A model generated the notes under the pieces. It saw only the letters and a list, made by a program, of their open reading frames with translations. It made no database searches and had not been told where the DNA came from. Below, in pieces: positions 44,125 through 53,396 of a DNA stretch of 64,000 nt (positions within the stretch are counted from its first letter, which is position 1; every line of letters starts with the position of its first letter). Source of the stretch: an uncultured Flavobacteriaceae bacterium. Its GTDB lineage: Bacteria > Bacteroidota > Bacteroidia > Flavobacteriales > Flavobacteriaceae. Made by a program: the position numbers and the translations under genes. The DNA lies in NCBI GenBank assembly GCA_947494695.1, contig CANLWB010000001.1, positions 1 to 64,000 on the forward strand. The letters are read 5' to 3'.

Positions 44125-45621
44125 TCATGCTTTTGGAATTACAATAGTTTGAAGTGCCTTGGCGTCTATCGTAAAGTCCACAGCTTTACCGTTCATAAAC
44201 AAGTTAATACGTTTAGGGATTTTTGTTTCATTAAAAACCACGACGATTGTTGTACCGTCGGGATTTATAGCTCCTGTGGCCATGAGATCGTTATCGGAGT
44301 TTTCAAGTCCGATTATTTTTGCACCCGGCCTGATATATTTACTAAAATGAGCCATAGTATAAAAAATAGGAGTGAAGTAGACTTCGTCGATATCGGGATC
44401 AACAATGACAGGGGCTACACACCAGTTCTTAAACCAATTTGGCCCTCCTTGTTTGTCTAAAACCATATTCCAGTCTACCCATCCGTCAACCCAGTTATTG
44501 AGACATCCTATAATGTCTCTTGCATATCGGTTTACTGGTGCGTACTTGGGATGCAGGTGTTTTTCGGCTTCCGAAGCCCAGTCCCAACCCCAGTCTGTGG
44601 CTTCTTTTCTCCAGTACCAGGCATCGTCTTTCCATTTTGGTACTTCAGAGTCGACACAACCTTCGGTTTCTATCAAGTATTTATCGGGAGCCTTATGGTG
44701 TGCATATTGTAGGGCTTCAGGGAAATAATCATAAGTACTTTCATACCAATGGATGGCAGTGCCATCAAAATATTTCGAAGAGGCTTCGTTTTTGTACATT
44801 TCATCAACCCATTCTTTTAGGCCAGCTCTGTTTTGATCGTAACCTAAAATAATTTTATCGCCATACCCGTCTGCTTCTAATTTTGGCCCTAAGTGAAATT
44901 GAACGAAATCGGTCATTTCCCTGGGAGAAAAGTGCATGCTCTCCCAGTTATTTCCATTTCCGTGAGGTTCATTTTCGACAGTAAAACCCCAAATATCAAT
45001 ACCATTGGCTTTATAGGCTTCCAGATATTTAGAAAAGAACAACGCCCAGGTATTGTAATATTCGGGAAGTAGTTTACCTCCCACCCAATGGTTATTATCT
45101 TTCATCCAGGGGGCTGCGGTCCATGGTGATGCAAATATTTTAAAACCATCTTCAGATATGGCCATGGCATCTTTTATCATGGGAATTAAATCGTCCATAT
45201 CTTCTTCAATAGTGAAATGTTCCAGGTTTTTGTCTCCCTCTACTGGTGCATACGAATAATTGGTAAGAGAGAAATCACAAGAATTCATATGGGTTCTAGT
45301 TAACGAATACCTGGCACCATCTTTTGCGAAATAGGCTCTTAAAATAGTATCGCGGTTTTTTTTACTTAGTTTGTTTAGCAAGTAAGCAGACGATTCTGTA
45401 AAAGCGCCTCCAAAACCGGTAATGGTTTGAAAGGTTTGTTCTGGATTTAACTTAATAGACACGCTTACATCTGCATCAGGAAACTTCGTAATTTTCGTCA
45501 ATTGATTGCCTTTAGCTGATGTTTCAAAGACTTCAACATGAAGTATATTTTCTGTATCCATACAACTCATGATTATGAATAAAAGGCAATAGAAATAATA
45601 TGTTATGGGCTTCTTACTCAT
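44125..45621 (-). CDS. GH30 beta-glucosidase/glucanase, lipoprotein
   Basis: A 498-residue lipoprotein (lipobox IMSC, Cys20). The GH30 fold is complete: ITGFGGAFTESSAY, the acid/base Glu218 in TVENEP, the nucleophile Glu320 in IETEGC, and a C-terminal beta domain (about 430-498). The family includes beta-1,6-glucanases and beta-glucosidases. In a laminarin locus this would remove beta-1,6 branches or trim chain ends, probably at the periplasmic or outer face. It starts 12 bp after the GH17 lipoprotein gene. Confidence 0.9.
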   Translation of the reverse strand: MSKKPITYYFYCLLFIIMSCMDTENILHVEVFETSAKGNQLTKITKFPDADVSVSIKLNPEQTFQTITGFGGAFTESSAYLLNKLSKKNRDTILRAYFAKDGARYSLTRTHMNSCDFSLTNYSYAPVEGDKNLEHFTIEEDMDDLIPMIKDAMAISEDGFKIFASPWTAAPWMKDNNHWVGGKLLPEYYNTWALFFSKYLEAYKANGIDIWGFTVENEPHGNGNNWESMHFSPREMTDFVQFHLGPKLEADGYGDKIILGYDQNRAGLKEWVDEMYKNEASSKYFDGTAIHWYESTYDYFPEALQYAHHKAPDKYLIETEGCVDSEVPKWKDDAWYWRKEATDWGWDWASEAEKHLHPKYAPVNRYARDIIGCLNNWVDGWVDWNMVLDKQGGPNWFKNWCVAPVIVDPDIDEVYFTPIFYTMAHFSKYIRPGAKIIGLENSDNDLMATGAINPDGTTIVVVFNETKIPKRINLFMNGKAVDFTIDAKALQTIVIPKA

Positions 45622-45633
45622 TGATTTTGAACT

Positions 45634-46923
45634 TTAATGTGTTATGCTAAATTCGGTTGGTGTTGGTGGAACCAACACGTCCTCCATAAGGGTGACTTTA
45701 TCACCATTATAGGTTTTCGTAATTGGCTTTCCATCTCTTGTTAGTCCTTTAAAAATGCCTTTATCGACAAGGTTCCAGAGCGCATATTTGGCCTGGCCCT
45801 TCAAATTGATCAAGCCAAAGTGATTTTCTGAGCCCAATACATTTGCTGCATCTTTCCATTGTTCATCAAAAGCTTCAAAATAGAAGCAGGAAATGTTTGC
45901 TTTATTGGTCCAGTCTCGTATGAGTTCGTAATAACGTCCCGATTTATACTCATCTGTAGCTCTCGATCCATCTTTGCCGTAATGTCCGTTAGAAACTGTT
46001 GCCCAACCGGTTTCACCAATGTGAATGGGCTTATGTACTCCTAAGCTTTTCATGTAGTTGGCAACACTATCATACTGCGTTTTTGCAAAGACAAGTGCAC
46101 GTTGTAGGGCAGACTCTATTTTTTCGCGATCAGTAAGGCCTGCTTCATTTGGTGGGGACAACCAAAATTTTGGATTGTAGTGGGAGTTATGCATGGGGTA
46201 GGTATGCATGGAAATATAATCCACCGCTTTGATTAGTTTTTCTAAATCTTTGGTATGATACCTGGTATCACCACCCCCCCATGAAGAAAAATCATCGGAA
46301 CTGGTAATCCATAGCGATTTGGGAAGTTCCCCGGTTTTTTTTAATGTCTGTAAATGGTTTACCCATTTAAGGATCACCTTGGGGCGAACAAAATAGCTTG
46401 TCGCCCAGTTCACCATAGCTTCATTCCCAACAGCAACTATTTTTATAATATCGGGGTATGTTTTAGCCAAAGCTACTGCTCTTTCGATTTCTGCAGCATT
46501 GTTTTCACTTTCCACGTCATGATTAGGAGTTTCACCCGTCCATGCATTTTGACAATCAATCCAAGCTCCCAGCATAACATACATTTCAAAGGAAGCATCT
46601 TCTTTTTTTAATTCCCTTATAGCTTTTAGAATATTTGGCGCTTGCTGCAGTTGTACATTGTATGTACGTAATATTTTAATCCCCATTGCCGCTAAAATTT
46701 TCATGTCTTCTTTTAGCTGTGAAATGCTTGGTTGGATATCTCTGGATACTTGCCTGTAACCTCCATACGACATCGCTAAGTATTCTGGATTACCTAAAAT
46801 ATCCGCTGCAGTTATATGTTTCTCTTCAATCACTTTTTTACTTGCTTTTTTAGACTTATTTGCACATGCAATTGTTGCAATTAAAATGGTTAGTATTAGG
46901 ACTATTTTTAAATTCGTTTTCAT
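45634..46923 (-). CDS. GH17 beta-1,3-glucanase-type enzyme, lipoprotein
   Basis: A 429-residue lipoprotein (Cys20 in IATIAC). The GH17 barrel shows Glu168 in IVAVGNEAM as acid/base and Glu304 in IGETGWATV as nucleophile. MHTYPMHNSHYN and FYFEAFDEQWK line the active cleft. It is the membrane-bound partner of the leaderless GH17 encoded three genes later. It likely cuts beta-1,3-glucan chains or transfers glucosyl units in the periplasm or at the surface. It starts 10 bp after the GH149 gene. Confidence 0.9.
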   Translation of the reverse strand: MKTNLKIVLILTILIATIACANKSKKASKKVIEEKHITAADILGNPEYLAMSYGGYRQVSRDIQPSISQLKEDMKILAAMGIKILRTYNVQLQQAPNILKAIRELKKEDASFEMYVMLGAWIDCQNAWTGETPNHDVESENNAAEIERAVALAKTYPDIIKIVAVGNEAMVNWATSYFVRPKVILKWVNHLQTLKKTGELPKSLWITSSDDFSSWGGGDTRYHTKDLEKLIKAVDYISMHTYPMHNSHYNPKFWLSPPNEAGLTDREKIESALQRALVFAKTQYDSVANYMKSLGVHKPIHIGETGWATVSNGHYGKDGSRATDEYKSGRYYELIRDWTNKANISCFYFEAFDEQWKDAANVLGSENHFGLINLKGQAKYALWNLVDKGIFKGLTRDGKPITKTYNGDKVTLMEDVLVPPTPTEFSITH

Positions 46924-46933
46924 CTGTCTGCTT

Positions 46934-49900
46934 TTATCTTTTCAGCAATACAATTATCTGAGTGATCTGTCCTTTTCTTTTAAAAATGGATTCGGAAATT
47001 TGAGTGTCAAGACATAAATTATCGAAGCTCAATTGTTGGTCATTATTTAAAATAACTTCCATTCCCACTCGGTTCGAAAGTTTATATATTATTGGAACCT
47101 GGCAGTAGGTAAAACATAGTGAGTTCTCGGTTAATTCTACAACCTGTTCTTCTTTGTTTATATTGGTGAACTTAAATGTTTCAGGAGTCTTTAAAAACTC
47201 ATTGGTTCTCAACAAGCGTGGGTTAAATGTAATTTTACCAGCTTCTACGAAAACACCTAATTCACCTATTCGACTTAGTATATCTTCTTTAACCTGACCT
47301 GTCATACCGGGTTGTTGTGCTCCCTTGGTTGCTGGTGTATGAGAATACGGGTCGGTTGGAAAGGCTCCATAAAGTTCTGGTGATTTATGTACACCTATAC
47401 CAGCATCTATTTCATAATAATGATCTAAAAGCTTTCCTATTAGTTTTTCATTCTCGCCGGTATTAACGGCCAATAAACAATTTTCCTGAACAGCTAATAA
47501 CAACTTGGAAACCATGTGCCAATAGATAGAACCTAAACCCTCGTAGCCAAAGAATGTTCCCGAACGTCCGGTGAATGATTTATGATTGAAAATCTCTTCG
47601 AAAATTTCGAGTAACAAGTTGGTATCCTGTTTTACAAGAGTTTTATAAGATGTTTTAGATAGCGTCGCGAGAACTTCTTTTAAATCATTGGAATTGTTTA
47701 TGTTACCATTAAAATGATAATGTCCTAAAACATCTTTCTCAACAATACACGGGTTAATGTCTTGTTCTAATTGTTTTAATAAATCGGATTGCTTTACTCT
47801 ATCTGAAGGGATGTTATTCTTCTGGTCAAAACGAGGTAGCTCTTTATCCGGATATAGAATATAACTGTATTGATCTTCTCTAAAAAGAGAGCTGCCTTTT
47901 AAACCATCTAAAAGAGCTAATGCTTCTTTTGGTGTTAGGTGGCCCGAACTTAAAACGGCGACCTGACCTTCTAGCATCTCTGGCAGGTACGATATCGATA
48001 TTTCTTCTTCGTTTTCCAGAGTCATTAGGTTATATGCATGATACATCTTATCGGCTCTTCTGTTTGCTTTTATGGTGTGTTGTAAATAAGCTTTTGTGAT
48101 GTGGATAAAGCTTAAAAGGTCGGTTTTGGTTACACTTGTTTTTTTGCCAGAAAAATGCTTGCTATAAATAGCCATTCTGTAATTGCTTCCCGAAGTCCCC
48201 AGCTTATCTAAGATCGTTTTCCGGTTTTTATTTGATATGTTTGATGACAGAAGGTGTTTATTTTCCTGTAGTGTCGACGTGACTTCAAGGAAAAAATGTT
48301 TAAGTTCTTCAGAGATTTCAATGTGCGTCGTTTCAGATTTGCTTATAATCTTTTCCAGGAAATTAAAAAAGCGATTTAAATAGTATAAAGTCACCATAGA
48401 TACACCATTACCTACCAATGCGTTGTTAGCATCGTTCCACTCAGGCCTTTGAGTATTTAACCAAATACCACCTTCTGGAATAAAGTTTGATATCTTGGCC
48501 AGAACTGTAGCCAATAGTTTTTCTATTAGGTTAACTTTATAGATGATATTATTTTTATCACGTAATAAAGCACCATCCGCTCCTAATTTTTGTTTTGCCT
48601 CATTAATTTTAGCATCCAGGTCATGATCAAAATCAATGGTATCTTTAGGATTAATAAGTGTTTCTTTATAGCTTTTTATTTTATAAGGTATATTGGCATA
48701 TACAAAGATATCCTGATCGAATCGTGTCTCAAGTTTACCCGGGTAGTGGTCTTCCATGAACTCCAGAAACTTTAATAGGTAAATGATTTGATGGTCGCCC
48801 CAATAGCCTATATAAGACCAGGGGTCGTTCTCTTCAATAACTTCCCAATCGAAACCATCTTTAGTAACCCGGTATGGATTATAGCCTTCAAATGTGGTCG
48901 CATTTAAAAACTTGTGAATCATACTTTCAATAAACTCCGGGTAAGCATGTGCAAGGGCCTCCCAGTTTTGAAAAATATCGCGCCAGTTGCCTTCATAATC
49001 TAATACTTTAGAACCGTTTATTTCGTTATATGTATTAATTGAGAACTTATTCCAGGGTCTGCTTGGGTCTCCATGTCTTCGACTAAATTTTAGAGGTAAG
49101 TATTCAAAACAAAGACGCTTAAACACATCGTCAACACTTTGCTCTGCCAGATCTTTTATGTCGTTAATAGTAAAAACGTCAGGTAAATTTTTTAACTGGT
49201 TTTTCTTTTCATTAAACAACAGTTTGTTGGCGTTTGCTATGTATTTATTGAAATCTGTCTTTTCGATTTGATAGTTATCATCAAAAATACCACCGCGCAT
49301 AATATTAAATAGCGTGTTAGAGAAATGCCTGTTGTTCATTAATGGGTCTGCAGTTAACTGTAAACCGTCTGAAGCACCTATTAATTTTATCAGGTTTTCT
49401 GTTCCGGTATCTATATCGTATTCAACTATTTCTGAAATGTCTGGATAGTTTTTAATGGTTTCTGATAGCGCGGTTATACCAAACATGGATTGATTTATGT
49501 TGGCAATAAGCATCCAGTTTTTGTTGGAATTTGCTTCTAATTCTATATCTGAAGAAACGAAATAGGCTCCCTTTTCGGCCTTGACATCAACTTCCTGCTT
49601 TAAAGGTTTTTTATTTCTAAAATCGTCCAGTTGTGTAGATGAAATTAGATAGAGTGGGTTTTCAAGGCCGGTAGACCATGCCACATTGCACTTTAAAGAT
49701 TCACTAGGCTCTGCTTTGTCTACAATTATTGCACTTAGAGCATATATACCCATACCTACTTCTGGTATAAGTTCATTTTTTTTGTAGGCATCGACTAAAT
49801 TACTTCTGGTGTTTTGCAGGTCTGAAGTAACCCCAGCGGGCAAAATATTTTGTAAGCCATCTAATACGGTAATACGAACTGATGAAAAAGTATTGTTTAT

Positions 49901-50398
49901 TAATGTCGATTTCTTTACAAAACCAAATCCACTACTTGAGTTCCACTGATACCTGAATGTTAAGCCCAAATCAACATTAACTTCCTCGAAAACAATTTTG
50001 TTTCCACAGGTGTTTTTGTATAGATTTCGAAATATTTTATAAACACCCATTTGTCGTATAGAAAAAGGTTCCCAAATACGAGTTTCTTCTTTTTTGTGAA
50101 TTTGAAATATGGTCTTACTTCCTGTAATATCTGCAGATTCGGTTATTTTATCGTCTGTATAATAAGGGAACAAAGAAGATTCGGCGTTTTTTCTTCCTGC
50201 AGACACGCCGCCATTACTAGATATAAACATCCAATGATTCGAATCGCTCACAATACTCATAAAGAACGGACGCATGGCATCGCTGTTTGAGATCTTGTAA
50301 TACGATTCGTTTTCAAAAGTGATTAGTGCTCCTCTAACTGCTCCATCGTTTTGAGAGCAAAGAGGTTCTTTTTCTTTATGTAGTAACTGTTTTTTCAT
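46934..50398 (-). CDS. GH149-like beta-1,3-oligoglucan phosphorylase
   Basis: A large (1154-residue) leaderless cytosolic protein of the GH94/GH149 phosphorylase type. An N-terminal beta-sandwich (about 15-350) precedes an alpha/alpha barrel with RHGDPSRPWN (441-450), DYEGNWRDIFQNWE (467-480) and GYWGDHQIIYLLKFLE (531-546). A further region holds EGGIWLNTQRPEWNDANNALVGNG and FFGYEGLGSIYWHM. Length and motifs fit GH149, which splits beta-1,3-gluco-oligosaccharides with phosphate, giving glucose-1-phosphate. The catalytic acid is probably Asp535; this is inferred. It opens a five-gene unit. Confidence 0.82.
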   Translation of the reverse strand: MKKQLLHKEKEPLCSQNDGAVRGALITFENESYYKISNSDAMRPFFMSIVSDSNHWMFISSNGGVSAGRKNAESSLFPYYTDDKITESADITGSKTIFQIHKKEETRIWEPFSIRQMGVYKIFRNLYKNTCGNKIVFEEVNVDLGLTFRYQWNSSSGFGFVKKSTLINNTFSSVRITVLDGLQNILPAGVTSDLQNTRSNLVDAYKKNELIPEVGMGIYALSAIIVDKAEPSESLKCNVAWSTGLENPLYLISSTQLDDFRNKKPLKQEVDVKAEKGAYFVSSDIELEANSNKNWMLIANINQSMFGITALSETIKNYPDISEIVEYDIDTGTENLIKLIGASDGLQLTADPLMNNRHFSNTLFNIMRGGIFDDNYQIEKTDFNKYIANANKLLFNEKKNQLKNLPDVFTINDIKDLAEQSVDDVFKRLCFEYLPLKFSRRHGDPSRPWNKFSINTYNEINGSKVLDYEGNWRDIFQNWEALAHAYPEFIESMIHKFLNATTFEGYNPYRVTKDGFDWEVIEENDPWSYIGYWGDHQIIYLLKFLEFMEDHYPGKLETRFDQDIFVYANIPYKIKSYKETLINPKDTIDFDHDLDAKINEAKQKLGADGALLRDKNNIIYKVNLIEKLLATVLAKISNFIPEGGIWLNTQRPEWNDANNALVGNGVSMVTLYYLNRFFNFLEKIISKSETTHIEISEELKHFFLEVTSTLQENKHLLSSNISNKNRKTILDKLGTSGSNYRMAIYSKHFSGKKTSVTKTDLLSFIHITKAYLQHTIKANRRADKMYHAYNLMTLENEEEISISYLPEMLEGQVAVLSSGHLTPKEALALLDGLKGSSLFREDQYSYILYPDKELPRFDQKNNIPSDRVKQSDLLKQLEQDINPCIVEKDVLGHYHFNGNINNSNDLKEVLATLSKTSYKTLVKQDTNLLLEIFEEIFNHKSFTGRSGTFFGYEGLGSIYWHMVSKLLLAVQENCLLAVNTGENEKLIGKLLDHYYEIDAGIGVHKSPELYGAFPTDPYSHTPATKGAQQPGMTGQVKEDILSRIGELGVFVEAGKITFNPRLLRTNEFLKTPETFKFTNINKEEQVVELTENSLCFTYCQVPIIYKLSNRVGMEVILNNDQQLSFDNLCLDTQISESIFKRKGQITQIIVLLKR

Positions 50399-50457
50399 AT
50401 GATCTGTGGTATGAGTTATCTGCCGAAAATCATTTTATGATTATTGGCTAAATTTTA

Positions 50458-50493
50458 GTACGGCCCCATGATCTTTAATAATCAAGACCGTAC
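50458..50493. terminator. Imperfect inverted repeat, possible terminator of the SusE/F-like gene unit
   Basis: GTACGG pairs with CCGTAC around an interior TGATC...AATCA pairing. It lies about 155 bp after the stop at 50649. The T run on the minus strand is weak, so it may instead be an operator for the GH149 unit. Confidence 0.35.
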
Positions 50494-50570
50494 ACTACTT
50501 GTTTGTGATGATTTTTATTATTTTAACTTGAGATAACAATCATTTTTAATCGATTTTCAGTTATTTAATG

Positions 50571-50645
50571 TGTCAGGTCGAGCGCAGTCGAGACCTATGC
50601 AAGTTCAGAGAGACTTAACGATCTCTAGATGGCGCTCGAAGAGAC
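50571..50645. repeat. REP-like palindromic element
   Basis: Ends TGTC...GACA, with TCGAGCGC on the left and GGCGCTCGA on the right, allow a long imperfect hairpin. The left arm alone (GGTCGAGCGCAGTCGAGACC) can also fold. It lies 4 bp beyond the stop of the 616-residue lipoprotein, where such elements often stabilise or end transcripts. Confidence 0.7.
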
Positions 50646-50648
50646 ATT

Positions 50649-52499
50649 TTATTTGTGGAAGTAGATATTATCTACATAAATATCGAATGGGTCTGTATTG
50701 GCCGATCCGTCGCCGTTAAACTGCCCGTCGAATTTAATTTGGATGACATCATCCCATACCATACCGGTAAAACTGGATTTTGGCAGGTCGACGCTGTTCC
50801 ACGATCCTGGTGTTAAAGGAACTTCAATTAATACCTCAGCGATTCCTGTACCTGAACCTCCGTTAACGGGAGATATTTTTACTTGCCTGTCGGTTCCTGT
50901 TGGCACCCAAATATCGACATGTAAGAACTCCATAGACGACAAGTCCTGTGGATTACCAGAAAAATCGGTTCCCTGATAATTAAAGTCATCGTAGAATAAT
51001 ACGGTATCCGAACCACTTCCTGTAGGGTTGAAATCGGTAACAACTTTCATATGTCCAGACTGGCTCCAATTCGGATCGTAATTAATACCAGCTATATCCG
51101 TGTACGCATTACTATAAACAGAGGCTACATTGGCCGCGTCAACACTCGGTACTGGTGCATTTGTTGTTGGCTCTGTGGTCGAAGACGGGCCGCTCTTATA
51201 AAAGTAAATATTGTCTACGTAGATATCGAATGGGTCTGTATTAGCCGATCCGTCGCCATTAAACTGCCCGTCGAATTTAATTTGAACCACATCATCCCAT
51301 ACCATACCGGTAAAACTGGATTTTGGCAGGTCAACGCTGTTCCATGATCCTGGTGTTAAAGGAACTTCAATTAAAACCTCTTCGGCTCCAGTTCCTGAAC
51401 CACCATTTATAGGTGATATTTTTACTTGTCTGTCGGTACCCTCTGCGACCCAGATATCTAAGTGTAAGAACTCCATAGACGACAAGTCCTGTGGATTACC
51501 AGAAAAATCGGTTCCTTGATAATTAAAGTCTTCAAAGAACATCACGGTGTCGGTACCACCTCCTGTGGGGTCAAAATCGGTAACGACTTTCATGTGTCCG
51601 GATTGCCCCCAGTTTGGATCGTAGTTTATACCAGATATGTTTGTATAGGCATCACTATATACCGAAACAACATTTGCTGCGTCTTTATCTGGAACGGTCG
51701 CGTTTGTAGATGGAGCCATTGCAACAGGTGTTTCTATTTGTGTGATATCGTCTATATAAAACTTACCAGATGCGGTACCTGGGCCATCAACAAACATGGT
51801 AAACCTTGAATAACTAGCGTCCGAACTGAACGTAAATAGGATTTCTTCCCAACCCGTACCACCATGATTGGCAGTAGTTTCCACACTTGGGCTGGTTCCG
51901 GATTCAAGTTTTAATAAAACACTAATAGGTGTATTAGACCAGAAGAGTGCTTTGACCGTTTTTAATGTGGACAGATCCAGGGCTTCCCCCAAATCGAAAT
52001 AGAACCCTTCAAAGGTTGCTCCGCTATTAGTGATTTCACCCACTTGAGAGGTGCTGGTATTGGCTCCTGAAGAATCTGGATTGGTAACTAAAGCAAAGGC
52101 TGCCCCTCCAAAAGTAACAGCATCATATTTTGTATTTGTGCCGTCAAAAGAAATAGGTAATGAAGCTATTTCAGGAATTAAGATGGTAATCTCATTTTGA
52201 AAAACATCGGAAGCTCCTGAAACGTTGGTTGCTTTTAGATTAATAGTATAGGTGCCATTTTCGTAAGTCTTAACAGGGTTAATTTCTGTTGAGGAGGTAC
52301 CATCTCCAAAATCCCATTCATAGTTATTCGCATTTTCTGAGATATTGATAAAGGTTACGGTTCCGGTATCACTATTTGTTGTATACGTAAAGTTAGACTC
52401 AACCTTAGGAAGAACAATGTCATCGTCTTCGCAAGCCACAAAGGACAGTGCAAATATGAATATCGATATATATTGAAGTGTTTTAATTAATCTTTTCAT
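50649..52499 (-). CDS. Surface glycan-binding lipoprotein (PKD + three binding modules)
   Basis: A 616-residue lipoprotein. The start is the ATG at 52499 (MKRLIKTLQ), not the earlier frame that overlaps the GH16 gene. Lipobox FVAC, Cys23. A PKD domain (about 35-105, YEWDFGDGT) is followed by a beta-sandwich (about 120-250, SFDGTNTKYDAVTFGG...FYIDDI) and two near-identical modules (about 262-435 and 450-616) starting PDKDAANVVSVYSDAY / PSVDAANVASVYSNAY. These are the same as in the T9SS protein at 39310. It should hold laminarin-type glucan at the cell surface. The sandwich and modules are assigned as carbohydrate-binding by context. Confidence 0.85.
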   Translation of the reverse strand: MKRLIKTLQYISIFIFALSFVACEDDDIVLPKVESNFTYTTNSDTGTVTFINISENANNYEWDFGDGTSSTEINPVKTYENGTYTINLKATNVSGASDVFQNEITILIPEIASLPISFDGTNTKYDAVTFGGAAFALVTNPDSSGANTSTSQVGEITNSGATFEGFYFDLGEALDLSTLKTVKALFWSNTPISVLLKLESGTSPSVETTANHGGTGWEEILFTFSSDASYSRFTMFVDGPGTASGKFYIDDITQIETPVAMAPSTNATVPDKDAANVVSVYSDAYTNISGINYDPNWGQSGHMKVVTDFDPTGGGTDTVMFFEDFNYQGTDFSGNPQDLSSMEFLHLDIWVAEGTDRQVKISPINGGSGTGAEEVLIEVPLTPGSWNSVDLPKSSFTGMVWDDVVQIKFDGQFNGDGSANTDPFDIYVDNIYFYKSGPSSTTEPTTNAPVPSVDAANVASVYSNAYTDIAGINYDPNWSQSGHMKVVTDFNPTGSGSDTVLFYDDFNYQGTDFSGNPQDLSSMEFLHVDIWVPTGTDRQVKISPVNGGSGTGIAEVLIEVPLTPGSWNSVDLPKSSFTGMVWDDVIQIKFDGQFNGDGSANTDPFDIYVDNIYFHK

Positions 52500-52515
52500 T
52501 GTCTTATTTTTTGAG

Positions 52516-53364
52516 TTAGTTGCTTCTATTATACACACGTACATAATCCACTAACATGGTTTGTGGGAATGTGGTTTCTGCATTTGGAGCTCCGGGAAGA
52601 TTGCCTCCCACAGCTACATTTAGTATAATGTAGAAAGGACCGTTGTTAAATACCCATTCTCCTGGAACATCTTCAGGTGTTATTTGGTTGTATAATACAT
52701 CGTCTACATAAAAGTTGATGTAATTCGGACCCCATTCGATTCCAAAAACATGAAACCCAGTATCGAATCTATCATTTGTCAGTTGATACGATTTACTTAC
52801 GGATTGGCCACCGGAATACCCTGGGCCATGAACAGTACCGAACATTTTAGAGGGTTCGTTTCCCAAATATTCCATAATATCTATTTCGCCTATTTGTGGC
52901 CAAACCTGAGTTCCGTTAGAATCGTCCCCCAGAAGCCAGAATGCCGGCCAAATACCTTTTCCATAAGGGAGTCGTATTCGGGCTTCATAGCGTCCATAAG
53001 TTTGTTGAAACTTTCCTTTGGTTAAAAGTCGTGCTGAGGTATATGATGACCCTTCGAACGGCTCCTGCCTTGCGGTGAGAATAAGTACCCCGTTTTGAAC
53101 CGTTACGTTTTCTGCGCGGTCGGTGTAGTACTGCAGTTCGTTGTTTCCCCAACCGTTTTCTCCCGTGCCTATATTAAACCCCCAAATTGTAGAATCTGGA
53201 GTACCGTTGGTATCAAACTCATCTGCCATAACAAGTTGTGTGAACGTGGCAATAGTTTGCGTATCATCTGTTTCACAGCCAGATATCACTAAGAGAGAAA
53301 CCATGAAGAAGATTACAACGAACACCTTTTCTGTTCTTATTTTATATATATACTTTTTATTCAT
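52516..53364 (-). CDS. GH16 laminarinase-type endo-beta-1,3-glucanase, lipoprotein
   Basis: A 282-residue lipoprotein (lipobox VISGC, Cys30). Active-site motif GEIDIMEYLG (159-168): nucleophile Glu160, Asp162 and acid/base Glu165, in the E-x-D-x-x-E form of laminarinases. MADEFDTNGTPDSTIW, GWGNNELQYYTDR and NVAVGGNLPG are GH16_3 signatures. It would cut laminarin internally at the outer surface. It is 16 bp before the binding lipoprotein and 32 bp after the 475-residue lipoprotein, so all four are one unit with the barrel fusion gene. Confidence 0.93.
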   Translation of the reverse strand: MNKKYIYKIRTEKVFVVIFFMVSLLVISGCETDDTQTIATFTQLVMADEFDTNGTPDSTIWGFNIGTGENGWGNNELQYYTDRAENVTVQNGVLILTARQEPFEGSSYTSARLLTKGKFQQTYGRYEARIRLPYGKGIWPAFWLLGDDSNGTQVWPQIGEIDIMEYLGNEPSKMFGTVHGPGYSGGQSVSKSYQLTNDRFDTGFHVFGIEWGPNYINFYVDDVLYNQITPEDVPGEWVFNNGPFYIILNVAVGGNLPGAPNAETTFPQTMLVDYVRVYNRSN

Positions 53365-53396
53365 CTTTTTTCTTTTTAAAATTTACGTTATCCAGC

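Noticed and set aside
50698-51809. Repeat-like + strand frames opposite the binding modules of the 50649 lipoprotein
   Set aside because: They recur because the two modules on the minus strand are duplicated; no independent coding signs.
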